DNA of 64,000 nt. Source: Levilactobacillus acidifarinae DSM 19394 = JCM 15949 (lineage in GTDB: Bacteria > Bacillota > Bacilli > Lactobacillales > Lactobacillaceae). The notes below the pieces were generated by a model. The model was not told the origin of the DNA. It searched no databases and saw nothing but the letters and a program-made list of their open reading frames with translations. This document shows, piece by piece, positions 44,125 through 53,234 of the stretch. A program made the position numbers and the translations under genes. The first letter of the stretch is position 1. Each line of letters starts with the position of its first letter. Location of the stretch: assembly GCF_001434835.1 (NCBI RefSeq), contig NZ_AZDV01000015.1, forward strand, positions 25,504 to 89,503. Direction: 5' to 3'.

Positions 44125-44919
44125 ATGTCAACACTTGAGATTAAAGATCTACACGTTGAGGTTTCAGATGAGGAAAGTCAAAAGACCAAAGAGATTTTAA
44201 AGGGCGTCAATTTAACCATGTCAACCGGTGAGATTCACGCCATCATGGGCCCGAACGGGACGGGGAAGTCGACGTTGTCGCAGACCATCATGGGCCAACC
44301 GGCGTACCACGTGACTCAAGGAGACATCCTGTTAGACGGTGAGAGCATCCTGGACATGCCGGTCGACGAACGGGCCCGGCGCGGTTTGTTCTTAGCCATG
44401 CAGTATCCCGCTGAGATCCAAGGGGTCACCAACGCCGAATTCTTACGGGCGGCCATTAATGCCCGGCGTGCGGATGACGATCAGATCTCGGTCATGGCCT
44501 TCTTAAAGGAACTCGACAAGAACTTAGCCTTACTCGACATGAACGAATCCATGACGGAACGTTATCTGAACGAAGGCTTCTCCGGTGGGGAAAAGAAACG
44601 CAACGAAATTTTACAACTATTGATGATCAAGCCGAAGTTCGCCTTACTCGACGAAATCGACTCCGGGCTGGATATCGATGCGTTGAAGGTGGTCTCTAAG
44701 GGGGTCAACTCCATGCGCGGCGACAATTTCGGTTCGCTAATCATCACCCACTACCAACGGTTACTGAACTACATCGTGCCGGACGTGGTGCACGTCATGA
44801 TGGGCGGTAAGATCGTCAAGACCGGCGATGCCGACCTAGCCAAGACGTTGGAAAAGGAAGGTTACGCGGGGTTGCGTGACGACCTCGGCATTGACGTGGC
44901 CTTAGTGGACGAAGATTAG
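44125..44919 (+). CDS. sufC: Fe-S assembly ATPase SufC
   Basis: A 264-residue ABC-type ATPase that energises the SufBCD scaffold during Fe-S cluster assembly. Walker A GPNGTGKST (about 44-52), signature FSGGEKKR and Walker B FALLDEID are present; the LAMQYPAEIQG stretch is typical of SufC. ATG 44125 follows GGAGG by 8 bases; a frame from 44095 has none. It is the first gene of sufCDSUB, divergent from feo. Confidence 0.96.
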   Translation: MSTLEIKDLHVEVSDEESQKTKEILKGVNLTMSTGEIHAIMGPNGTGKSTLSQTIMGQPAYHVTQGDILLDGESILDMPVDERARRGLFLAMQYPAEIQGVTNAEFLRAAINARRADDDQISVMAFLKELDKNLALLDMNESMTERYLNEGFSGGEKKRNEILQLLMIKPKFALLDEIDSGLDIDALKVVSKGVNSMRGDNFGSLIITHYQRLLNYIVPDVVHVMMGGKIVKTGDADLAKTLEKEGYAGLRDDLGIDVALVDED

Positions 44920-44930
44920 GAGGGACGCAG

Positions 44931-46214
44931 ATGAACGCCGTTGAAAGTACCGAAACGTTAAACGCAGCCTTAGTGGCTAGCGCGACAGAACATCGCGATC
45001 CCGACTGGTTGGTGGCCCAACGGACGGCGGCCCTCGCGCAAATCGAGCAACTCCGGGTCCCGAAGTTTCACCGCTTTACTTACCGGGATTGGAATTTACT
45101 GGATCACCGGCTTCTCTGGCAAGCGTCCGATCCGACCTTAGCCGCCGGAATTACCCAAGCGTCCGATCACGGCCAGATTATCCAAGTGGGTCAGACCACG
45201 GTCGCCGTGAATTTACCCCAAGCCTTACGGGACCAGGGGGTCATCTTGACCGACCTATTTACGGCCTTGACCCAGTACCCGGAACTCACCAAACCTTACT
45301 TAAACCAAATCATCCCCGCGACCGAAGATAAGTTAGCGGCCTATCACGTCGCTTACCTGAACGGCGGCCTCTTCCTCTACGTACCACAAAACGTGGTGGT
45401 CGATGACCCGATTGAGGCGCACATCGTCCAGGACAGTACCCAGGACGGGCCACAGGTTTCTCACGTGTTGATCGTGGCGGATCAGGGTAGCCAGGTAGCC
45501 TTTACCCAACACCTGACCACCCAGGGGACCCGGGCCAATCTGGTCAATAACGTGGTGGAAATTGTCGCCAACGATAACAGCCGCGTCAAGTTCGCCTCGG
45601 TTGACGAACTCGGCCGCGACACCCTGACCTACTTTAACCGGCGGGCACTAGTCAAACATAACGCCGAAGTGGATTGGGCGGTCGGCCTAATGAACCTGGG
45701 CGATACCCTGGGTCAGTTCGACACCAATCTGGTGGGCGAAGGCGCGCAGACCGAGACCAAGGTCGTGGCGATTACCAGTCAGGACCAACGTGAAGGCATC
45801 AATACCCGGATCACTAACCGGGGAAAACACACCGTGGGGAATATTCTCCAACGAGGCGTGCTGCTGGGGACGTCTGAACTGGTCTTTAACGGGATCGGCG
45901 ATATCATTCACGGAGCTTCCGGCGCCAACGCCGAACAGGAAAACCGCCTGCTAATGATGACGCCCGGGACTCACGGGGATGCCAACCCGATTTTACTGAT
46001 CGATGAAAATGACGTGATTGCTGGTCACGCGGCCAGTGTGGGCCAAGTCGACCAGAGCCAACTCTATTACCTGATGAGTCGGGGGATCGACCGTAAGACG
46101 GCGGAACGCCTGGTCATTCGGGGCTTTCTGAGTACCGTGTTGAGTGCGATCCCGTCCAAGAACGTTCAACAACAATTAATCAAGACAATCGAAAGGAACC
46201 TGCAGAATGGCTAG
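44931..46214 (+). CDS. sufD: Fe-S assembly scaffold SufD
   Basis: A 427-residue scaffold protein with the beta-helix of the SufBD family, partner of SufB and SufC. HGASGANAEQENRLLMMTPGTHGDANPILLIDENDVIAGHAASVGQVD and LYYLMSRGI in the C-terminal half are characteristic. AGGAGGG precedes the ATG, and it overlaps sufS by eight bases. Confidence 0.95.
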   Translation: MNAVESTETLNAALVASATEHRDPDWLVAQRTAALAQIEQLRVPKFHRFTYRDWNLLDHRLLWQASDPTLAAGITQASDHGQIIQVGQTTVAVNLPQALRDQGVILTDLFTALTQYPELTKPYLNQIIPATEDKLAAYHVAYLNGGLFLYVPQNVVVDDPIEAHIVQDSTQDGPQVSHVLIVADQGSQVAFTQHLTTQGTRANLVNNVVEIVANDNSRVKFASVDELGRDTLTYFNRRALVKHNAEVDWAVGLMNLGDTLGQFDTNLVGEGAQTETKVVAITSQDQREGINTRITNRGKHTVGNILQRGVLLGTSELVFNGIGDIIHGASGANAEQENRLLMMTPGTHGDANPILLIDENDVIAGHAASVGQVDQSQLYYLMSRGIDRKTAERLVIRGFLSTVLSAIPSKNVQQQLIKTIERNLQNG

Positions 46215-47454
46215 CAATGTGACTGACTTTACCCAAGATTTTGCGATTTTAAACCAACGCGTCAACGACGAACCGTTAACTTATCTGGATAACGCGGCCA
46301 CGGCGCAAAAGCCTCAACAGGTGATCGACGCGTTGACCCACTTCTACCAACACGATAACGCCAACGTTCACCGGGGCGTGCATACGTTAGCCGAACGAGC
46401 CACGGAACAGTACGAAGCTGCCCGGGCCAAGGTGCAACACTTCATCAATGCCGCCGAACCCGCCGAGGTGATCTTTACCAAGGGGGCCACGGACGGATTG
46501 AACCTGGTGGCCAGTACCTACGGCGAAGCCCACGTACAGGCCGGCGACGAAATCGTGATCTCCATCATGGAACATCATAGTAACCTGATTCCTTGGCAAC
46601 AGTTGGCGTTAAAGAAACACGCCACGTTGAAGTACATCGGGCTGACCGCCGATGGCGAACTCGACTTAGCCGACGCTGCGAAAAAAATCACCGATAAGAC
46701 TAAGATCGTGGCCTTGACCCACGCCAGCAACGTTTTGGGGACCATCACGCCGCTGAAGCAAGTGGCCAAGTTAGCCCACCAACACGGGGCCATCATCGTG
46801 GGGGATGGCGCCCAAGCCGCCCCACACATCAAAGTGGATGTTCAAGACCTGGATGTCGATTTCTACGCCTTTTCCGGGCACAAGATGATGGGACCGACCG
46901 GGATCGGCGCGCTGTATGGTAAGCGGTCGTTGCTCGATGCCACCGACCCGTACCAGTACGGCGGGGAAATGATCGATTTCGTGAACCTCTACGACAGTAC
47001 CTGGACGGAATTACCGTGGAAGTTTGAAGCCGGCACGCAAAACATCGCCGGGGCCATCGGGTTAGGCGCCGCCGTCGATTACCTGGAAGCCGTCGGTATG
47101 GACCAAGTGGCCGCTCACGAACAGCGGTTGGTCGACTACCTGCTCCCGAAGATGCTGGATCTGGACTACCTCGAAATTTACGGGCCCCACGATCCGGCCA
47201 AGCACACCGGCGTGATTGCCTTTAACATCAAGGGAATTCACCCCCACGACGTCGCCACCGCCTTAGACATGGAAGGGGTCGCCGTTCGGGCGGGCCACCA
47301 CTGTGCCCAACCATTAATGAAAGAATTACACCAAGTCGCCACGGCCCGGGCTAGTTTCTACCTTTACAACACCCAAGCCGACGCCGACCGGTTACTTAAC
47401 GCTATCCAAGAAGCAAAGGAGTTCTTTAGTCATGGGTCTGTCGAAGCTAAATAG
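46207..47454 (+). CDS. sufS: Cysteine desulfurase SufS
   Basis: A 415-residue PLP enzyme of class V aminotransferase fold that removes sulfur from cysteine for cluster assembly. The PLP lysine is Lys226 (AFSGHKMMGP) and the persulfide cysteine Cys366 (RAGHHCAQPL). His in MEHHSNLIPW stacks on the cofactor. It overlaps sufD by eight and sufU by 23 bases, so all are translated together; SufU is the expected sulfur acceptor. Confidence 0.96.
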   Translation: MASNVTDFTQDFAILNQRVNDEPLTYLDNAATAQKPQQVIDALTHFYQHDNANVHRGVHTLAERATEQYEAARAKVQHFINAAEPAEVIFTKGATDGLNLVASTYGEAHVQAGDEIVISIMEHHSNLIPWQQLALKKHATLKYIGLTADGELDLADAAKKITDKTKIVALTHASNVLGTITPLKQVAKLAHQHGAIIVGDGAQAAPHIKVDVQDLDVDFYAFSGHKMMGPTGIGALYGKRSLLDATDPYQYGGEMIDFVNLYDSTWTELPWKFEAGTQNIAGAIGLGAAVDYLEAVGMDQVAAHEQRLVDYLLPKMLDLDYLEIYGPHDPAKHTGVIAFNIKGIHPHDVATALDMEGVAVRAGHHCAQPLMKELHQVATARASFYLYNTQADADRLLNAIQEAKEFFSHGSVEAK

Positions 47455-47896
47455 TTTGTATCGCGAAGTTATTTTGGATCATTCGGACCACCCGCACCAC
47501 AAGCACGCCTTAGCGGATTCGACCAGCACCATCACGCTGAAGAACCCGACCTGTGGGGACGTGATCAACCTGGACGTCAAGCTAGACGCCACCGACCACA
47601 TCGCCGACATCGGCTTTACCGGGGACGGCTGCACCATCAGTCAGTCGTCGGCCAGCATGATGACCGATGCCGTGATGGGCAAGAGTAAGGAAGAGGCGCT
47701 CCACATGGCTAAGACCTTCTCCGACATGGTGATGGGTAAAGAGCACCCGCAAGCCGATTTAGACCAGTTGGAAGACGCCGCGATCCTGTCGAGTATCATG
47801 CAGTTCCCGGCCCGGATCAAGTGTGCGACGCTATCCTGGTGGGCGCTCCAACGGGCGTTGATGCGCGAAGAAGATCAAGTAACGAAGGAGGATTAA
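47432..47896 (+). CDS. sufU: Zinc-dependent sulfurtransferase SufU
   Basis: A 154-residue protein that accepts sulfur from SufS and delivers it to SufBCD. Zinc ligands correspond to those of Bacillus SufU: Cys41 and Asp43 (TCGD), Cys67 (GDGCTIS) and Cys131 (IKCATLSW). AAAGGAG in the end of sufS precedes the ATG. Confidence 0.95.
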   Translation: MGLSKLNSLYREVILDHSDHPHHKHALADSTSTITLKNPTCGDVINLDVKLDATDHIADIGFTGDGCTISQSSASMMTDAVMGKSKEEALHMAKTFSDMVMGKEHPQADLDQLEDAAILSSIMQFPARIKCATLSWWALQRALMREEDQVTKED

Positions 47897-47899
47897 GCC

Positions 47900-49306
47900 A
47901 TGCCAGAAGTACCTGATGTGGTCAAAAACGATCAAGATTACGAATACGGGTTCCACGACGACGTGACACCGGCTTTTTCCACGGGTCGGGGCCTGACCGA
48001 AGAAACGGTACGCCAGATTTCCGCCGCCAAGCACGAACCCCAGTGGATGCTGGATTATCGGCTGCACGCCTACGAAATTTATAAGAAATTACCGATGCCT
48101 AAGTACGGTCCGGATCTGTCAAAGCTGGACTTAAAGGATATGCTGTACTACCAGAAGATGACCGACAAGAAGTACCGGGACTGGCAAGACGTTCCCGATG
48201 ACTTGAAAAAAACCTTCGACCGCCTCGGGGTGCCCGAGGCCGAACGGAAGTACTTGGCCGGCTCGTCGGCCCAGTACGAATCCGAAGTGGTCTACCACAA
48301 CATGCGCGACGACTTCGCTAAGTTAGGCATCATCTTCACCGATACCGACACCGCCTTACGGGAATACCCGGAACTGTTCAAGAAGTGGTTCGGCAAGTTG
48401 GTGCAACCTACGGATAATAAGTTTGCGGCGTTAAACGCGGCCGTGTGGTCCGGGGGCTCGTTCATCTACGTGCCGAAGGGCGTTCAGACCAAGACGCCAA
48501 TTCAGTCGTACTTCCGATTAAACTCCGAAAACTCCGGGCAATTCGAACGGACGTTGATCATCGTCGACGAGGGCGCCCGGGTGGACTACGTCGAAGGATG
48601 TACCGCCCCGAACTACTCGTCCGATAGCCTGCACGCCGCGGTGGTCGAAGTCAACGTTCAAAAGGACGCTTATTGCCGCTACACCACCATTCAGAACTGG
48701 TCGGATAACGTCTACAGTCTGGAAACTAAGCGGGCTGCGGCCGGTCAAAACGCGACCATGGAATGGGTCGATGGCAACTTAGGTTCTAAAGTCACCATGA
48801 AGTACCCTAGTGTTTATCTGAATGGTGAAGGCGCCCGGGGGACCATGCTGTCCATTGCCGTGGCCAGCAACGGGATTCACCAGGATTCCGGGGCCCGGAT
48901 GATCCACAACGCCAAGAACACCTCGAGTTCGATCGTGTCTAAGTCGATTTCTAAGACCGGGGGATCGACCGACTACCGGGGGACCGTGCGGTTTGGCGAA
49001 CATTCCGACGGCTCCAAGGCCCACGTGGAATGTGACACCATCATCATGGACGATCAGTCCTCGTCGGATACGATTCCATACAATGAAATTTATAACTCGA
49101 ACGTCTCAATGGAACACGAGGCTAAAGTGTCCAAGATTTCCGAAGAACAACTTTATTACCTGATGAGTCGGGGAATTTCGGAAGCGAAGGCCACTGAAAT
49201 GATCATCATGGGCTTCGTCGAACCGTTTACCAAGCAGTTACCTATGGAATACGCGGTGGAATTGAACCGGTTGATTAGTTTTGAAATGGAAGGATCGATC
49301 GGCTAA
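47900..49306 (+). CDS. sufB: Fe-S assembly scaffold SufB
   Basis: A 468-residue scaffold protein on which clusters are built with SufC and Suf[33 protein letters not shown] and [24 protein letters not shown] are hallmarks of SufB. It is the last gene of the core operon (sufCDSUB order as usual in Firmicutes) and starts after AAGGAGG. A hairpin without a T run lies at 49327-49358. Confidence 0.96.
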   Translation: MPEVPDVVKNDQDYEYGFHDDVTPAFSTGRGLTEETVRQISAAKHEPQWMLDYRLHAYEIYKKLPMPKYGPDLSKLDLKDMLYYQKMTDKKYRDWQDVPDDLKKTFDRLGVPEAERKYLAGSSAQYESEVVYHNMRDDFAKLGIIFTDTDTALREYPELFKKWFGKLVQPTDNKFAALNAAVWSGGSFIYVPKGVQTKTPIQSYFRLNSENSGQFERTLIIVDEGARVDYVEGCTAPNYSSDSLHAAVVEVNVQKDAYCRYTTIQNWSDNVYSLETKRAAAGQNATMEWVDGNLGSKVTMKYPSVYLNGEGARGTMLSIAVASNGIHQDSGARMIHNAKNTSSSIVSKSISKTGGSTDYRGTVRFGEHSDGSKAHVECDTIIMDDQSSSDTIPYNEIYNSNVSMEHEAKVSKISEEQLYYLMSRGISEAKATEMIIMGFVEPFTKQLPMEYAVELNRLISFEMEGSIG

Positions 49307-49326
49307 TCGGTCGCGTGAGTCACATG

Positions 49327-49369
49327 CTTCGGACTGGGAATAGCTTCCCGGGCCGAAGATGGGTATAAT
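49327..49369 (+). promoter_or_regulatory. Hairpin after sufB and promoter of sufT
   Basis: CTTCGG (49327-49332) / CCGAAG (49353-49358) and inner GGGAA/TTCCC form a stem without T tract; a TATAAT box at 49364-49369 follows at once, 53 bases before sufT. Partial readthrough from suf plus local initiation is likely. Confidence 0.6.
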
Positions 49370-49421
49370 GAAACCGATTACAGCTATCGGTTTCTGAAAC
49401 AAACTAAAGGAGGAACCGACT

Positions 49422-49754
49422 ATGGCACAACCAGTTGTGCAAACCAAGTCACCGGTCGAAGATGACGTGTTGAAGCAGCTTGAAACCGTCATTGATCCCG
49501 AACTAGGCGTGGATATCGTCAATCTAGGGTTGATTTACGGGGTGGACGTCAACGACGACGGGACCTGCATTTTAACCATGACGTTGACCACGATGGGGTG
49601 TCCGATCGGCAACCTGCTGGCTGACAGTATTCGCCAAGCCGTGACTAAATTAGAAGCGGTCCATACCTGCGAAATTGATTTGGTATGGGAACCAGCTTGG
49701 GACATTGACCACATGAGTCGTTACGCGAAAGTGGCGTTAGGGCTACACGAATAA
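49422..49754 (+). CDS. sufT: SufT-like MIP18-family protein
   Basis: A 110-residue protein of the MIP18/DUF59 family, linked to Fe-S cluster maturation in Firmicutes (SufT) and to PaaD-like proteins. DPELGVDIVNLGLIY (about 25-39) and TTMGCPIGNLLADSI with a conserved Cys are seen. Its place after sufB supports SufT. AAAGGAGG precedes the ATG. Confidence 0.88.
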   Translation: MAQPVVQTKSPVEDDVLKQLETVIDPELGVDIVNLGLIYGVDVNDDGTCILTMTLTTMGCPIGNLLADSIRQAVTKLEAVHTCEIDLVWEPAWDIDHMSRYAKVALGLHE

Positions 49755-49766
49755 TGGGGTGAGAAC

Positions 49767-50699
49767 GTGGACATCGACGTGTTTATCGATCGCCGGAAGG
49801 CACTCAAACTGTCACAGGTTAAACTCTGTGAGGGGATTTGTACGCAGGCGACCTTGAGTAAATTTGAAAATAATAACCGAATTCCGTCATTGACTATCCT
49901 GAGTCGGTTGTGTGCCCGGTTAGGGTTGACCGTGGACGAGCTGTATCAGGATCAAGAAGAGACGGCGTCACGGATTGCACAGGATTTAGACAAGGTTGAA
50001 GGGCAATTAATGACGGAGGATTACCGCCGCGTTTTGAACGGCCTGTCCAAGATTCACGTCGATCAGATTGACGCCATCCCGTTAAAAATGCAGTTTTACT
50101 ACCTGCGGGGAATTGTCAACACGTTGATTAACCGGCAACCCGATAAGATTCTTTTTGACTTTTCTCGCATTCTCAACGACCTGGATGAGCGCCACCAGAC
50201 CATTCTGACGCAACTGGCCTTTTTGGGATCGGGGATTCTGTACGCTCGGCGCCAGGAACACGATCAAGCGGTCTTTTACTTCGAAAAGGTGCTCCACTAC
50301 ATTCGGGCCATCGACGCCAATGAAGCGGCGGAACGGGAAAACAACTATCATCTCCGCGTCCTAACTTTGATTTATTTCACGGCGGAGTTTTACGCGGGGG
50401 ACGTTGACTATAAGCTCAGTAACCAACTGATTACGTTAGGGTTGAAGCTGTGCTCGGAGCACCACGTGACCTATTATTTGCCCCGGTTAAAGTTTTTAGC
50501 GGCACAAAATGCCATTGCGGAACACCGCCCCCAAGCGTTGATTTCGCGCTTAATGGATGAGGCCTTGGCCTTTGCCCGGATCAATCAAAACGAAGTGGTG
50601 GAAGTCAAGGTGGCAGCCTTACGTAAACAGTGTCAGCAAAAACAGCCCGCTAAGTCCGACACGGACTCTGCGACCACCGCAATCGTTAAGCCAAGTTAG
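49767..50699 (+). CDS. RRNPP-type (Rgg-like) HTH-TPR regulator
   Basis: A 310-residue regulator with an N-terminal XRE-type helix-turn-helix (KALKLSQVKLCEGICTQATLSKFENNNRIPSLTILSRLCARLG, about 10-52) and a long helical repeat C-terminal domain, the architecture of Rgg/PlcR peptide-responsive regulators. The start is GTG 49767 after GGGGTGAG. It lies 12 bases after sufT and 17 before a 64-codon metal-binding protein gene. I found no secreted pheromone-like peptide gene beside it. Ligand and targets unknown. Confidence 0.85.
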   Translation: MDIDVFIDRRKALKLSQVKLCEGICTQATLSKFENNNRIPSLTILSRLCARLGLTVDELYQDQEETASRIAQDLDKVEGQLMTEDYRRVLNGLSKIHVDQIDAIPLKMQFYYLRGIVNTLINRQPDKILFDFSRILNDLDERHQTILTQLAFLGSGILYARRQEHDQAVFYFEKVLHYIRAIDANEAAERENNYHLRVLTLIYFTAEFYAGDVDYKLSNQLITLGLKLCSEHHVTYYLPRLKFLAAQNAIAEHRPQALISRLMDEALAFARINQNEVVEVKVAALRKQCQQKQPAKSDTDSATTAIVKPS

Positions 50700-50716
50700 A
50701 AAAGAGTGAATTAAGG

Positions 50717-50911
50717 ATGCAAACGGTATTAGTTGAAGGCATGAAGTGTTCGCATTGTGCGGACCACGTGCACGACCGATTCAGTCAAAAGGTCACAAAC
50801 GTTAAAGTTGATTTGCGTCACGCCACCGCGACCTTTGAGGGAACGGCCACGCTGGACGAGTTGAACGCCACGTTGGTGGGCAGTCATTATCACGCCGTCG
50901 CGTTTCTCTAG
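50717..50911 (+). CDS. Small heavy-metal-binding protein, CopZ-like
   Basis: A 64-residue HMA-domain protein with GMKCSHCADHV (8-18), the metal-binding MxCxxC motif, and the usual beta-alpha-beta-beta-alpha-beta length. Such proteins carry Cu+ or other soft metals in the cytosol; no copper ATPase or CopY is nearby, so the metal is unknown. The ribosome binding site is not strong (AAGAGTGA upstream). Followed by a long perfect hairpin. Confidence 0.85.
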   Translation: MQTVLVEGMKCSHCADHVHDRFSQKVTNVKVDLRHATATFEGTATLDELNATLVGSHYHAVAFL

Positions 50912-50917
50912 AATTAA

Positions 50918-50970
50918 TTAAAGTGCGTTTCGCTTAGTAGGCTAGGTCTACTGAGCGAAACGCACTTTAA
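50918..50970. terminator. Long perfect hairpin after the CopZ-like gene
   Basis: TTAAAGTGCGTTTCGCT (50918-50934) pairs with its exact complement at 50954-50970, and TAGTAG with CTACTG extends it to 23 pairs around GCTAGGT. There is no T run, so it may be a terminator of weak type or an RNA processing or protective structure. Confidence 0.7.
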
Positions 50971-51025
50971 GGTTGGGAGTTCTTTAGGGCCAAGGAACTC
51001 GCTATGTAAATAGGGCCAACACACG

Positions 51026-51060
51026 AAAAGTCGGGACACCCACGGTGGGGCCCGACTTTT
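51026..51060. terminator. Terminator of the response regulator gene
   Basis: AAAAGTCGGG (51026-51035) and CCCGACTTTT (51051-51060), with inner CCC/GGG pairing; T4/A4 on both sides. On the minus strand it ends the 51080-51733 gene. Confidence 0.82.
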
Positions 51061-51079
51061 GCGCGTTAAAAACCGGAAG

Positions 51080-51733
51080 TTACAGGTTTACCAAGTGATG
51101 GTGCACGGCGTAATGCACTAAATCAACGTGACAATTGAGGGCAAGTTTACGCATAATGTTGGCCTTATGGGCCTCAACGGTTTTCGTCGAGATACACAGG
51201 CGCTGGGCGATTTCTTTGTTGCCGTAGCCGAGGGTAATCAGGGGGAAAATTTCTCGTTCCCGCTTGGAGAGGGTGTCGTAACCGGTTACCTGCGCTTGAA
51301 AATCCTGATGATTCAATTGCGCAATGCTTTGGGGTTGCAACATAATGTTGGGATCGATATATTTTTCGTGATGGGTCAACGCCCTAAGTGCTTTAACGAT
51401 TTGATAATTGGGGGAGCGCTTAAGAATGTAGGCGCCGGCACCGCTTTGCAGGCACCGCACAATGCAGTCTTGTTCCTCGTGAACCGTGAGAATCAAGATG
51501 GCGACCTGCGGGGAAAGCTCGTGGAGCCGTTTAATGGTTAAAAGGGCATTTTCCCCAGGCATATTCAGTCCCATGATGACGACGTCCACATCACCTTGTT
51601 CGACACGCATGAAGGTGTCGGTGCCGTTATGGGTCTGCGCGACGACTTGAAACTGGGGCTGTTGATCGACTAAGTAAGTTAAACCAGTACAAACGATTTC
51701 GAGACTATCAGCAACGAGTATTCTATGCATCAT
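51080..51733 (-). CDS. NarL/LuxR-type response regulator lacking the phospho-acceptor Asp
   Basis: A 217-residue two-domain regulator: receiver domain (about 1-120) and LuxR-type helix-turn-helix (LSKREREIFPLITLGYGNKEIAQRLCISTKTVEAHK, about 145-180). The receiver retains Thr83 and Lys105, but the position of the phosphorylated Asp reads VIMGLNMPG (Gly55; codon GGA), and the acidic pair near the N-terminus is AD-S. So it probably is not controlled by phosphorylation, and no histidine kinase is adjacent. ATG 51733 is 8 bases after AGGAAG; three more in-frame starts precede or follow it. An orphan, atypical regulator. Confidence 0.85.
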   Translation of the reverse strand: MMHRILVADSLEIVCTGLTYLVDQQPQFQVVAQTHNGTDTFMRVEQGDVDVVIMGLNMPGENALLTIKRLHELSPQVAILILTVHEEQDCIVRCLQSGAGAYILKRSPNYQIVKALRALTHHEKYIDPNIMLQPQSIAQLNHQDFQAQVTGYDTLSKREREIFPLITLGYGNKEIAQRLCISTKTVEAHKANIMRKLALNCHVDLVHYAVHHHLVNL

Positions 51734-52477
51734 CATCACAACTTCCTTTTATGCAGCGGTCTAACCGCTGAGATTGGGGTGGTCACGGTGAAGGATCTGC
51801 GCCCTACGCCTCCACGCGTCAACCATCTGAACGTAAATCGTTATGGTGTCAATGAAAACTCAATAGTGCACAAAAGCACGGCAAGCAACTATCAGTAACC
51901 GCTTTCATTTTGATAACCGCCATAACGACTAGCCTTGCGCCCGCCCCGGGGAATCGTTAAAACTAACGGTCCGTGGTGAACTGAAAGACTAGAGGAATGC
52001 GAGTTAAGTATATCATAGATATATAGTATCGTGCATAATAAATTTTCAAGTGTCAGGAAACTATACAGCGTATGAATATTTTGGTGATTATATTCACATA
52101 TCGAGCGATTAACGACCGTTTCTAGGGAAGCTAGTCGCGAACTTCCACGAAACGAGCGGTCCCGGTAATTGGGCCGGAATTCGCTATTGGATTCCCCCCA
52201 GTGTGCGGAGACGACCGAAAAAGACCCGCTTGGCGGTCAACTTAAGGCAAAAATTAGTTAGTTTGGTCAGCTTACCAGACGGTTGTGGGGGACCAAACTG
52301 CTAAGGGTTAACAACTGCGGTAAAAAAAGGTTGAGTCTACCGGTCCAGGTTTGATAAAATCCTTTATATGAAGTCGCCCGCGACGGGGTTAACCCCCGGA
52401 ACAACGGCTTATTTCCAGTCGAGCGTGTGGTTCGGCCGGCCGGTCAGCGTCAATTGGCGGAAAGTCTCGCCAAATGA
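51734..52477. other. Intergenic region between response regulator and 52578 gene
   Basis: No gene is credible in about 740 bases. CAGCGGT/ACCGCTG (51754-51770) forms a small hairpin in the regulator's leader; 51998-52050 is AT-rich and contains TTGAAA...TATATA, a possible minus-strand promoter, which would give a leader of about 280 bases. The rest (52100-52470) has moderate GC and scattered short dyads I cannot interpret. Confidence 0.45.
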
Positions 52478-52478
52478 T

Positions 52479-52516
52479 GGAAAACGGTTTCATTATCGGT
52501 TAGAATAAGGTTATAA
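52479..52516 (+). promoter_or_regulatory. Promoter with cre site before the DUF1097-type gene
   Basis: GGAAAACGGTTTCA (52479-52492) fits the cre consensus TGWAANCGNTNWCA in all defined positions but the first. It overlaps a -35-like TTTCAT (52488-52493) that is 17 bases before TTATAA (52511-52516). CcpA repression is inferred. Confidence 0.55.
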
Positions 52517-52577
52517 GTTTGTTCATGTTTACTTAGGCGCGGTTGGCTTCATGATCTAATTAAAGGAGTGAGCTCTC

Positions 52578-53159
52578 ATGAAGCATCGTCTAACCAAGGA
52601 ACTGTGGTACTCATCAATTGGGGTGGGGTTGTTCACCTTGTTCTACAGTTTGATTATGACGTCCTTCCATCTGTGGATGGGCGCAGCCGCATTTATCACT
52701 GCCTCGTATTTCTTCGGTGTCGGTTGTCCGGATGACAAGGTTTGGAACATTGTTGGGAGTTTTGTGATGGGCATCATCTGGGCGTTGATCTCGTTTACGC
52801 TCTTACAAAATCCCACGATTGCCCAACTCTGGCCGTCCGCCGTTATGTTTGGGTTCATGACCTTCCTGGCGATTTTTCTGCAGGGAACGGTGATGACGTT
52901 TACCTTAGTGCCCGCCTGGCTGATTGCCTGGGGAACTTCAATGGTGATCGTGTCTAACATTGCGATCACCAACTGGGTCCTGTTCGTGGTGGAACTGTTT
53001 ATTTCCATGTTAATGGGGATCTTCTTCATCGCTTACGGATCCAACATTTTCAGTAAGGTCGTCGACAAATGGCTGTTTCCGAAAAAAACGACGAAGCCGG
53101 ATGCCGCGACGACTGTCACGCCGAATGAGGATGACGTGACGCCCAGAACGAATCAATAA
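52578..53159 (+). CDS. DUF1097-type membrane protein
   Basis: A 193-residue integral membrane protein with about five helices in residues 10-160 and a hydrophilic, Thr/Asp-rich tail. The sequence pattern (SIGVGLFTLFYSLI..., WMGAAAFITASYFFGVG, FLAIFLQGTVMTF) resembles the DUF1097 family (E. coli YcdZ); function unknown. AAAGGAG precedes the ATG. It is a single-gene unit with a cre-like promoter and a strong terminator. Confidence 0.8.
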   Translation: MKHRLTKELWYSSIGVGLFTLFYSLIMTSFHLWMGAAAFITASYFFGVGCPDDKVWNIVGSFVMGIIWALISFTLLQNPTIAQLWPSAVMFGFMTFLAIFLQGTVMTFTLVPAWLIAWGTSMVIVSNIAITNWVLFVVELFISMLMGIFFIAYGSNIFSKVVDKWLFPKKTTKPDAATTVTPNEDDVTPRTNQ

Positions 53160-53164
53160 TCACT

Positions 53165-53201
53165 AAAAAAGACGTTAACGGTCGGCCGTTAACGTCTTTT
53201 T
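53165..53201. terminator. Terminator after the DUF1097-type gene
   Basis: AAAAAAGACGTTAACGGTC and GCCGTTAACGTCTTTTT form a nearly perfect palindrome that can work in both directions. Confidence 0.92.
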
Positions 53202-53234
53202 GTGCGCTCAGTAAACAAACCTTAAGTTACTGAT

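Noticed and set aside
51128..51541. 137-codon plus-strand frame opposite the response regulator
   Set aside because: It overlaps the convincing two-domain regulator and shows no family pattern of its own.
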